This document shows positions 18,418-25,246 of a DNA stretch of 64,000 nucleotides, piece by piece. The notes under the pieces were generated by a model that had not been told where the DNA came from, searched no databases, and saw only the letters and a list, made by a program, of their open reading frames with translations. Position numbers and translations under genes: made by a program. Origin of the DNA: Clostridium_AD sp050717545 (GTDB taxonomy: Bacteria > Bacillota > Clostridia > Clostridiales > Clostridiaceae); NCBI RefSeq assembly GCF_050717545.1, contig NZ_JBOITN010000044.1, forward strand, positions 15,791 through 79,790, in the 5' to 3' direction. Each line of letters starts with the position of its first letter. Position 1 is the first letter of the stretch.

Positions 18418-18444
18418 GAACATCAGTTCGTTATAATTATTATA
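18418..18444 (-). promoter_or_regulatory. LexA (SOS) box with -10 element
   Basis: GAACATCAGTTC at 18418-18429 reads on the minus strand as CGAACTGATGTTCT with its flanks, a full match to the Gram-positive GAAC-N4-GTTC box. TATAAT lies ten bases upstream (18439-18444, minus strand). The box covers the start region of the polymerase transcript, 42-53 bases before its ATG. Confidence 0.85.
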
Positions 18445-18548
18445 TACTACTTTTTCACTTTTTAGAAGCATATTCTCATATTTTTTTTTAGTAATATCTG
18501 TATTTTAGTTAGACATCTATTCAAACACATAAAAATGTACCAATAACA

Positions 18549-18582
18549 AATTAGGGAGATGTCCTATGACACCTCCCTAATT
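18549..18582. terminator. Hairpin terminator
   Basis: AATTAGGGAGATGTC and GACACCTCCCTAATT form a 15-base stem with one G-T pair and a four-base loop. It lies 24 bases after the stop of the 46-residue minus-strand gene. Confidence 0.6.
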
Positions 18583-18605
18583 GTAGTATTTAGGAAAATT
18601 TATTT

Positions 18606-18746
18606 TCATCTCTTCCTAATTTTTTTAGATTCTTTAGAAACCCCTATTTCATCAGCAGCTTCTACCTTCATTTCATTTAAAGTTTTTTTTGTTTTTAGAC
18701 CGTTTTTTTTACTTTCTTGATTATTTTTTTTGTCTATATGTGACAT
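18606..18746 (-). CDS. 46-residue lysine-rich peptide with half a SASP motif
   Basis: ATG 18746 follows GAGGAGG at good spacing, and the frame runs 46 codons to TGA at 18606-18608, with a hairpin after it. The N-terminal half is Lys/Asn-rich. The second half holds LNEMKVEAADEIGVSKES, which resembles the first helix and GPR cleavage region of alpha/beta SASPs (compare KFKMEAAKEVGVNL in the SASP of this window). The NGSVGG helix is missing. It could be a minor SASP or another small basic spore protein. I see no clear sigma-G promoter before it. Confidence 0.65.
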   Translation of the reverse strand: MSHIDKKNNQESKKNGLKTKKTLNEMKVEAADEIGVSKESKKIRKR

Positions 18747-18880
18747 TGTAGTATCCTCCTCATATTCATTAAGATCGCGATATAATTATTAATTACCCGC
18801 CTCTTAATAATAGATATTCCAATATTAATATAACCAAATTTAAGAAGTGTATGTGCTAAATATTTATTAATACACTATTT

Positions 18881-19540
18881 CTATCTCCTACTATTTTTAC
18901 CTCTACGCGAAAAGTCATCTTCAATATCTGCTTTCCAGCTGTTATTAATAGGCCTGCTTGCACGAACTTCACTGACAACATGACTAACTGCATCATAATT
19001 TAATCTCGTGCCTTCGCCATCAGCATTATAATTAGACGCTCTATCAGAACTAATACCAAATTTGGCAGCTGTTGAAATAGCGTCGATATTAGCCCCTATG
19101 AAAATAAATTCCCATCCATATTTTTCTTTCTGCCATTCAACCATTTTCTTTATTTTTGCATAATTAAACTCTTTGCTAGCATTTTCCATTCCATCAGTAG
19201 TGATTACAAACATCACCTTATCTGCACGCTCCTCCTCACTGGTATTTCGCTGCACATTTCCGATCTTATTAATTGTCTTTCCAATAGCATCTAAAAGCGC
19301 AGTGCACCCGCAAACAAAGTATTCTTTTTCTGTTATAGGGCGAATCCCCTTAACGTTTATTCTGTCATGTAAAAGCTCATAATTATCATCAAAAAGCACC
19401 GTAGTGATAATTGCTTCACCTGGCTCTTCAATCTGTTTTTTAAGTAATGCATTGTAACCACCTATAGTGTCACTTTCAAGTCCAGACATAGACCCACTCC
19501 TATCAAGTATAAATACCAATTCAGTTAAGTTTGTTTTCAT
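18881..19540 (-). CDS. von Willebrand factor A domain protein (TerY-like)
   Basis: A 219-residue soluble vWA protein with an intact MIDAS metal site: D13/S15/S17 in LDRSGSMSG, a conserved Thr in the CGCTALLDAIG loop and an Asp in ITTDGMEN. Length and sequence resemble TerY-type vWA proteins that act with stress or tellurium-resistance systems. It follows the macro-domain gene by about 75 bases on the same strand, with a small hairpin between. The C-terminus is basic (FSRRGKNSRR). A role in ligand or protein binding is certain only at family level; a shared pathway with the macro protein is inference from adjacency. Confidence 0.85.
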   Translation of the reverse strand: MKTNLTELVFILDRSGSMSGLESDTIGGYNALLKKQIEEPGEAIITTVLFDDNYELLHDRINVKGIRPITEKEYFVCGCTALLDAIGKTINKIGNVQRNTSEEERADKVMFVITTDGMENASKEFNYAKIKKMVEWQKEKYGWEFIFIGANIDAISTAAKFGISSDRASNYNADGEGTRLNYDAVSHVVSEVRASRPINNSWKADIEDDFSRRGKNSRR

Positions 19541-19594
19541 ATTGTTAACCCCCTTATTTAATAATTAAAGGATAACATTATTAAGAACTTAATC

Positions 19595-19613
19595 TGTCGC
19601 TTTCAAAGCGACA
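19595..19613 (-). terminator. Intercistronic hairpin between macro and vWA genes
   Basis: TGTCGCTTT and AAAGCGACA form a perfect nine-base stem just after the macro-gene stop. No T run follows on the minus strand, so it may attenuate or stabilise the transcript, not fully end it. Confidence 0.4.
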
Positions 19614-19614
19614 A

Positions 19615-20637
19615 TTATACTCCAAGTAGGACTTGCTCAAAGCCAAACAAGGCCTCATTTATCTCGTAGATATTGTAATTGCCTTCTTTGATGAAATACT
19701 CAATAATTACATCAAATTTATTGCTATGAGACAATGTGTATCCAGCTCTATTTAGCAAATCACACGTTTCATCCAAACTCAATCTAATAGCTATTGCAAA
19801 TGCTATTGATGTGACCTTGCTAGGGTTGTAACCTTTATCACTTCGAATTTTAGAAAACAGCTTACGATCGATATTGGCCTTCTTATAAGTTTCAACATCT
19901 GTCATTCCTTTTTCATCAATAAGCCGCAGAAGCATTTGTGAAAAAGACTCATCAAGATGGTGAATTAGATCATCAAGACTACGTTTTGCGTCTATTTCGC
20001 GTGCTGGAGCACTACTCTCGCATTTTATGTTATCCTCATTTACATTTTCAAATTGGTTATATTCGTAAGTCTCTATATTTCTTTGGTGTTCACTAAGGCG
20101 CTTACTATCAACATAGTTATCATCAATATATTTCTCAATTTTAGAAAAAAGTTTTTCACTCATAACAAAAGCTTTCTTATCATAAACTACCAAATAAACC
20201 GTTATCTCGTATTTTATAAGGAATTCCCCTATTGCAGAAATTGCTATCTGTAATGCCTTATCTTTCGGATATCCATATATTCCCGACGATATAAGCGGGA
20301 AGGCAATAGATATGCACTTGTGCTGCAAAGCAAGTTTTAGTGAATTAATGTAGCAGTTATGTAATAGATTACCCTCACCAGAATTACCACCAGCCCATAT
20401 AGGACCAACTGTATGAATAATATACTTTGCTTGAAGGCTATATCCACCTGTGATGACAGCTTCCCCAACATTGCACTCTCCAAGTAAATCACATTCCTTT
20501 TGAAGCTTTTCAGACCCCGCGGCAGAAAAGATTGCTCCACATACTCCACCACCCATTGTTAGTGTTATATTTGCAGCATTAACAATAGCATCTATTTTCA
20601 TCTTTGTTATATCATTTCGGACTATTATCATAGGCAT
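19615..20637 (-). CDS. Macro-domain (ADP-ribose binding) protein with C-terminal helical domain
   Basis: A 340-residue fusion. Residues 1-170 are a macro domain with VNAANITLTMGGGVCGAI (the NAAN and GGGV ligand loops), HTVGPIW and a phosphate-binding loop in FPLISSGIYGYPKDKA. Such domains bind ADP-ribose, O-acetyl-ADP-ribose or remove ADP-ribose from proteins. After a charged linker, residues about 235-340 form a helical domain (MLLRLIDEKGMTDVETYKKA...LFGFEQVLLG) of a type seen in Firmicute stress proteins, with an HTH-like part. AAAGGAG supports ATG 20637. The partner vWA gene follows. A signalling or defence role is possible but not shown. Confidence 0.87.
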   Translation of the reverse strand: MPMIIVRNDITKMKIDAIVNAANITLTMGGGVCGAIFSAAGSEKLQKECDLLGECNVGEAVITGGYSLQAKYIIHTVGPIWAGGNSGEGNLLHNCYINSLKLALQHKCISIAFPLISSGIYGYPKDKALQIAISAIGEFLIKYEITVYLVVYDKKAFVMSEKLFSKIEKYIDDNYVDSKRLSEHQRNIETYEYNQFENVNEDNIKCESSAPAREIDAKRSLDDLIHHLDESFSQMLLRLIDEKGMTDVETYKKANIDRKLFSKIRSDKGYNPSKVTSIAFAIAIRLSLDETCDLLNRAGYTLSHSNKFDVIIEYFIKEGNYNIYEINEALFGFEQVLLGV

Positions 20638-20732
20638 ATTAGTTATTCTCCTTTAGAAAAATTTCAATCAAGTACTTACCTTTTATTATAATAACAATTT
20701 GCGCAATATTCAAATATATAAAGCAAAAAAAT

Positions 20733-20760
20733 AAGAAGTCCCTAAATTTAGGGACTTCTT
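20733..20760. terminator. Perfect-palindrome terminator
   Basis: A 28-base perfect palindrome (AAGAAGTCCCTAAA and its complement) followed on the minus strand by ATTTTTTT. It ends the operon whose last gene stops at 20797. Confidence 0.9.
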
Positions 20761-20796
20761 ATTTTTTAGCTCTTACCACTAAATATTTGAAACATA

Positions 20797-21438
20797 TTAT
20801 TTTTCTAATATATTTTTAATTGCTTCTTTGATTTCTTCAGATTTACAATTAGCAAAGAAATATTCCTTGAATTTTTCTCCTCCTATAGCGCCCTTTAAAA
20901 GATCTTGATCTATATCTTTTAAAATTGTTAACATATCTTTATATGTTACTTTTTTAACTTCATCTAATATCTTTTTATTTCTTTGTTCTGGAATTACTCT
21001 GTCCTTTGGATACCCTTGACCACTTTCACCTTGGAATAGCTGTTCAAATATATATCCCAAATTTAATTCTGCTCCCCATCCAAATCCCTTTGCAAAAGGC
21101 ATTGCTATTGCATTTCCATCATTAACTTGTGCAAACATAAACGCATCTGAAGGATCTTGTACATGACCACATAATACTCCAGGGAATGAATTACATGCAA
21201 GCAGTGCTCCTTCCCCTGTACCACATCCAGTTATTACATAATCAGCTGCTCCTGAATTTAATAAGATAGCTGCTAAAATACCATTTTGAACATATGTTAA
21301 TTGTGCATTGTCTTCTGCAGTATACATTCCATAATTAAATACTTCATGACCTTTTGGCTCTACTACTTTTTTTAATGTTTCGTATATTATTCCATTTTTT
21401 GCTGCTTGGCTATTTTCGTTAATTAATGCAATTTTCAT
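20797..21438 (-). CDS. RpiB/LacAB-family isomerase, DhuI-like
   Basis: A 213-residue member of the RpiB/LacA/LacB sugar-phosphate isomerase family. The core includes INENSQAAKNGIIYETLKK and DYVITGCGTGEGALLACNS (active-site CGTG loop). It is longer than RpiB (about 150 residues) and carries a C-terminal extension, like DhuI of streptococci, which isomerises 4-deoxy-5-hexosulose-uronate from glycosaminoglycans. The upstream partner is an SDR like DhuD/KduD and the regulator is KdgR-like, which supports this reading over ribose-5-phosphate isomerase. Three tandem palindromes lie between its start and the SDR gene. KDG kinase and aldolase are not in the window. Confidence 0.75.
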   Translation of the reverse strand: MKIALINENSQAAKNGIIYETLKKVVEPKGHEVFNYGMYTAEDNAQLTYVQNGILAAILLNSGAADYVITGCGTGEGALLACNSFPGVLCGHVQDPSDAFMFAQVNDGNAIAMPFAKGFGWGAELNLGYIFEQLFQGESGQGYPKDRVIPEQRNKKILDEVKKVTYKDMLTILKDIDQDLLKGAIGGEKFKEYFFANCKSEEIKEAIKNILEK

Positions 21439-21462
21439 TTCATATTCCTCCTGTTATTTGGT

Positions 21463-21520
21463 ATAGTGTAATCACTATTATAGATAGTGTAATCACTATT
21501 ATGGATAGTGCAAGCACTAT
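21463..21520. repeat. Three tandem 21-base palindromic repeats
   Basis: Units start at 21463, 21484 and 21505. Each holds the palindrome ATAGTG-N4-CACTAT (TAAT, TAAT, CAAG in the centre) and five spacer bases. The period is 21 bases, two helical turns. They fill the gap between the SDR stop (21522) and the binding site of the isomerase gene. They could be operators or RNA hairpins that set the ratio of the two products. Confidence 0.8.
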
Positions 21521-21521
21521 C

Positions 21522-22310
21522 TTATTCTGGTTGTTTTCCAATAGTAGCTAATATTCCGCCATCTACATATAACACATGACCATTTACAAAATCTGATGCA
21601 TCAGATGCTAAAAATACAGCTGGTCCTTCTAAATCTTCTGTTGTTCCCCAACGTGCAGCTGGAGTTTTACCTATAATAAAATCATTAAATGGATGTCCTT
21701 CTACTCTAAGTGGTGCAGTTTGAGGTGTTGCTATATATCCAGGTCCTATTCCATTACATTGAATATTAAATTCGCCATATTCGGCTGCAATATTTTTTGT
21801 TAGCATCTTAAGTCCACCTTTTGCAGCTGCATAAGCAGAAACTGTTTCGCGTCCAAGTTCACTCATCATAGAACATATATTTATTATTTTACCATGTCCT
21901 TTTTTAATCATTGAAGGTAATACAGCTTTTGCTACTATAAATGGTGCAGTTAAATCTACATCTATAACTTTTCTAAAATCTGAAGCTTTCATATCTATCA
22001 TTGCAACACGCTTAATTATTCCTGCATTATTTACAAGAATATCAATTACTCCAACTTCTTTTTCTATTTTTGCAACTAATTCATATACCTTATCTTCATC
22101 TGTAACATCACATATATATCCATGTGCTGTTATACCTTCCTCTACATAAGCTTTTATTCCTTTATCTACAAGTTCTTGATTAATGTCGTTAAAAACTATA
22201 GTTGCTCCTGCCTTACTATAAGACTTTGCAATAGCAAACCCAATACCGTATGAAGCACCTGTGATTAATGCAACTTTACCTTCTAATGAAAATTTATTAA
22301 TATTACTCAT
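21522..22310 (-). CDS. SDR dehydrogenase, DhuD/KduD/gluconate 5-dehydrogenase-like
   Basis: A 262-residue classical short-chain dehydrogenase with the NAD(P) motif TGASYGIGFAIA (about residue 18), NNAGI, a catalytic Ser in INICSMMSE and YAAAK. The C-terminal DFVNGHVLYVDGG is standard. It is closest in feel to KduD/gluconate 5-dehydrogenase and to DhuD, which reduces the keto-uronate made by DhuI to 2-keto-3-deoxygluconate. The pairing with an RpiB-type isomerase and a KdgR-like regulator supports a role in unsaturated uronate or gluconate use. GAGGAGG precedes ATG 22310. A long inverted repeat upstream (22348-22381) may be its operator. Confidence 0.82.
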   Translation of the reverse strand: MSNINKFSLEGKVALITGASYGIGFAIAKSYSKAGATIVFNDINQELVDKGIKAYVEEGITAHGYICDVTDEDKVYELVAKIEKEVGVIDILVNNAGIIKRVAMIDMKASDFRKVIDVDLTAPFIVAKAVLPSMIKKGHGKIINICSMMSELGRETVSAYAAAKGGLKMLTKNIAAEYGEFNIQCNGIGPGYIATPQTAPLRVEGHPFNDFIIGKTPAARWGTTEDLEGPAVFLASDASDFVNGHVLYVDGGILATIGKQPE

Positions 22311-22347
22311 GAAATATTCCTCCTCGAATTTATAATTTATATATATA

Positions 22348-22381
22348 TTAAAGAAATATATATCACATATATTTTCTTTAA
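22348..22381. promoter_or_regulatory. Inverted repeat upstream of the SDR gene
   Basis: TTAAAGAAA and TTTCTTTAA arms frame an AT-only centre over 34 bases, 38 bases before the SDR start. Position and symmetry fit an operator for the KdgR-like regulator encoded just upstream; the base composition makes this uncertain. Confidence 0.4.
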
Positions 22382-22430
22382 AATTTGCAACTTTTTAATA
22401 ACTATAATGTATTAATGTACCATTCATATT

Positions 22431-23432
22431 TTATAATATAGACTCATTCCAATTTACAATACACTCTAACACCTGTTGACCATTTTCTTCATTTTTACAT
22501 TCAATTTGATCAATTAAAATACTTGCCGCTTGTTGCCCTTCCTTAAAAGCAGGTTGCACAATAGTTGTTATGCTAGGGGACGCAAAATTAGTCCACTCAG
22601 TATTATCAAATCCCATAAGACCTAAATTAGGCATTAAATGATAATAATCTTTTAATGCTATAAATACCATTGATAAAGCCCAACAGTTAGGAACAAAAAT
22701 TAATTCCTTTTCTTTTTCATTAATATGTTTAACAAGAAACTTCAGTATCTTCTTAGGATTTTTTTCATCATTATCTTCAACAATTAATTTTTCATAACCT
22801 AAATCACGATCTAATAAAGCATCAATAAAACCAGAAGTTCTTTCAATTCGAGTGCTTAATAAACTTGGATCGGCCGTAATTAGAATGAATTTTTTATAAC
22901 CTTTATTTATACAAGCAGTAGTTGCTTCATACGTAGCATCATAGTTATTTGTTTTTACCCATTTTGTTTTATAATCATAAACATTACTATCAAAAAAAAC
23001 CATTGGTTTTTTTGTTTTTTTTAAAATTTCCTTAAATTGAATTGTAGGTTGAACAATAAAACCATCAACGCCCATAGCTAACATTCTCTCTATGATGTTT
23101 TCTTCTCTATCATAATTATAGTTACTATTAGCCACAATAAGTTGATAACCTTTTTTACTTGCTACATCTTCAATTCCTTTAACAATTTGATTTGAAAATG
23201 TATTAGTAATATCTCCAATCATTATCCCTAAGAGTTTAGAACTTTTTGAATTTAAACTTCTAGCCGCAATACTAGGTTTGTAATTTGTTTCTTTAATCAC
23301 TTCTTCAATTCTTTTTCTTGTTTTTTCTGACATTTTTTCCGTTTTACCATTTAAATAAAAAGAAACAGTTGTTTTAGAAGTATCTGCCAAACGTGCAATT
23401 TCTGTAATTGTAATCTTTCCATTATATTCCAT
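22431..23432 (-). CDS. LacI-family regulator, KdgR-like
   Basis: A 333-residue LacI/GalR repressor. The N-terminal HTH reads ITITEIARLADTSKTTVSFYLNG, the hinge helix contains KPSIAARSLNSK, and a periplasmic-binding-like sensor domain follows (GIMIGDITNTFSNQIVKGIE). It resembles the KdgR branch that controls 2-keto-3-deoxygluconate genes in Bacillus. The start is ATG 23432, because TGAGG seven bases upstream overlaps the earlier in-frame ATG at 23444. It is on the same strand just upstream of the SDR and isomerase genes. Inverted repeats at 22348-22381 and 23486-23525 are candidate binding sites. Confidence 0.85.
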   Translation of the reverse strand: MEYNGKITITEIARLADTSKTTVSFYLNGKTEKMSEKTRKRIEEVIKETNYKPSIAARSLNSKSSKLLGIMIGDITNTFSNQIVKGIEDVASKKGYQLIVANSNYNYDREENIIERMLAMGVDGFIVQPTIQFKEILKKTKKPMVFFDSNVYDYKTKWVKTNNYDATYEATTACINKGYKKFILITADPSLLSTRIERTSGFIDALLDRDLGYEKLIVEDNDEKNPKKILKFLVKHINEKEKELIFVPNCWALSMVFIALKDYYHLMPNLGLMGFDNTEWTNFASPSITTIVQPAFKEGQQAASILIDQIECKNEENGQQVLECIVNWNESIL

Positions 23433-23485
23433 GTATAACCTCATATTTCTATATTCTTATTTTTCTATATTCTTATACTAACACA

Positions 23486-23525
23486 AAAAAACAATTTAGT
23501 AAACTAGTTTACTAAATTGTTTTTT
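23486..23525. terminator. 40-base perfect palindrome: terminator and possible operator
   Basis: A perfect palindrome centred at 23505/23506 with core AGTAAACTAGTTTACT and poly-A/poly-T ends. On the minus strand it ends in a run of T, eight bases after the stop of the CoA-binding gene, so it works as a terminator. Its core also looks like a LacI-family operator and lies 54-93 bases before the LacI-type regulator. Confidence 0.8.
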
Positions 23526-23533
23526 ATTACATT

Positions 23534-23905
23534 TTACCTTTTCCTTAATTCTACCAATGTACATCCCTCTATTGCCTCAATTCCATTTTGTCTACAAAAA
23601 TCAAGTATCTCAGAGCTTTCAGCTCCCGGTTGAATAAGTACTTTATCAATTTTAAGCTTATGAGCATCCTGAAGTATTTTGATACCTTTAATTGGATTAA
23701 TGCATAAATTTAAAATATCTATCTTGTATGGTATATCAGCTAGACTCTTATATGCCTCTTCATTTTTAACAGAAGGGTTTAACCCCACTACATTAAAATC
23801 AGCTTCTCTTAATGAACTCAATATCTTATAAGCATACTTAAAACGATTTAATACATCCCCTACCACAACCCAGTTTTTATATTGTAAAAATTCATTAGCC
23901 TTCAA
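23534..23905 (-). CDS. CoA-binding domain protein (YccU-like)
   Basis: A 123-residue Rossmann-fold protein of the CoA_binding_2 family. It shows NWVVVGDVLNRFKYAYKI near the N-terminus, VVGLNPSV after the second strand, and VLIQPGAESSEILDFCRQNG with the expected end IEGCTLVEL. These single-domain proteins bind CoA; their role is not known. It starts 32 bases after the stop of the opine-type dehydrogenase and shares its strand, so the pair is probably one operon ended by the 40-base palindrome. Confidence 0.82.
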   Translation of the reverse strand: MKANEFLQYKNWVVVGDVLNRFKYAYKILSSLREADFNVVGLNPSVKNEEAYKSLADIPYKIDILNLCINPIKGIKILQDAHKLKIDKVLIQPGAESSEILDFCRQNGIEAIEGCTLVELRKR

Positions 23906-23937
23906 TATTATCCTCTCCTAATATTTATTAAATTTAT

Positions 23938-25062
23938 TTATGACATCCTATAATATTTAATCATATCTTCTTGTGAATTTATTCCATAATTTTGTGGTAG
24001 CGCAAGTCTGTTTAAATCTTTTCCTATAAATCTGCCATCCACATAATATTCAACCCTAGCAAAGTCCTCAAACCACATAAGAATTTTATCAATAAACGGA
24101 GTTTTAAGTTCCGCTATTTCGCAAAAGCTCTTAATAATGCATAACCCACCTGAAAAGTCTTCCAAAAAATATCTTGACATAAAGTCTGGAACATAACCCT
24201 TTTCTGTTAATATCATTGGAGATTGGATATTCTTAAGCGCAATTCTACTGCTGATTTCGGCAGTCATCTGCTCTGGTGTTTGTGCACCAAAATATTCTTT
24301 TACAGAACCAACACCCGAAAGCTCGATTTTATCTAATTTACCGCATAATTTTTGAACCTCATCATCACTACCAAGTAGCATTGTCGAAGACTCATCCGTC
24401 CACTCGCTATAAAAATTAACCATCTTTTCCCAATAAATCCCATTTTTATAATTTCGGAAAATTTCATAGATTCTTGCAGTATGAAGAATTGGATTAGCTG
24501 GTGTAAGAGTAACCTGAAGATAATTCTCTAGTGGATTGCACTTCACACTAAATAAATGCTCCATTACTTTGCATACTTCTGATGTTATGCAGGCTGGCAC
24601 CGCTCCTATGTAAAGTTCTTTTTTCTTATCCAAATCAAATACAGATTTTCCGTACTCCTTTAATCTACAAATACCATGAACCCTCTGAAATCCAAACACA
24701 GTACATCCATTTTCAACAAGTTCCTGGCAATAAAATTCGCCACCACCATTACCTGGCATCATGCCAATCCATGCCCCAGCTTTTATAAAATGCTTAATCT
24801 TTCGAATTACTTCACTTAAAACATTTGCAGGAAGTGTGGATATAATAATATCCGCATCACTAATTACTTCCTCTGGATTACTTGATACAACATCCAGCGT
24901 TCCTGAATATTTAAATATACCATCCTTATCAAAAACCTCAATAATGTTGTTCCATTCATCTGGTTTGGAGGTCAACAATCGTACAGAAACATCCTCTTTC
25001 GCGCCGATATCTCCAATTATAAGTGTACCTATATTCCCGCCACCTAAAATACATACATTCAT
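23938..25062 (-). CDS. Octopine/nopaline dehydrogenase-family protein
   Basis: A 374-residue NAD(P)-dependent enzyme. The Rossmann motif is LGGGNIGTLIIGDIG at residues 6-20, with IIISTLPANV in the second half of the fold. The opine-dehydrogenase domain starts near residue 185, and NPILHTARIYE carries the likely catalytic His. Family members condense an amino acid with a 2-keto acid and reduce the imine, giving opines or, with larger amino substrates, metallophores such as staphylopine. No nicotianamine synthase-like partner is nearby, so a simple opine or related amino acid conjugate is more likely. An APC amino acid permease lies 184 bases upstream on the same strand. Confidence 0.8.
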   Translation of the reverse strand: MNVCILGGGNIGTLIIGDIGAKEDVSVRLLTSKPDEWNNIIEVFDKDGIFKYSGTLDVVSSNPEEVISDADIIISTLPANVLSEVIRKIKHFIKAGAWIGMMPGNGGGEFYCQELVENGCTVFGFQRVHGICRLKEYGKSVFDLDKKKELYIGAVPACITSEVCKVMEHLFSVKCNPLENYLQVTLTPANPILHTARIYEIFRNYKNGIYWEKMVNFYSEWTDESSTMLLGSDDEVQKLCGKLDKIELSGVGSVKEYFGAQTPEQMTAEISSRIALKNIQSPMILTEKGYVPDFMSRYFLEDFSGGLCIIKSFCEIAELKTPFIDKILMWFEDFARVEYYVDGRFIGKDLNRLALPQNYGINSQEDMIKYYRMS

Positions 25063-25246
25063 ATTGCATCCCCCTTCATATAATCATATTTACTATCATT
25101 ATATCATATAAGGCCATTTAACCCCAGGGTAAATATATATGTCTAAATAGCTTGGTTTAACTCTATTTTACATAGCATTCTTCATCCTAATCTATAATTT
25201 AGAACAATACTAAATGCAATATGTATTTTAGATAATTTCTCTTTCC

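Noticed and set aside
21463..21520. CRISPR array
   Set aside because: Only three short palindromes with five-base gaps, no spacers and no cas genes.
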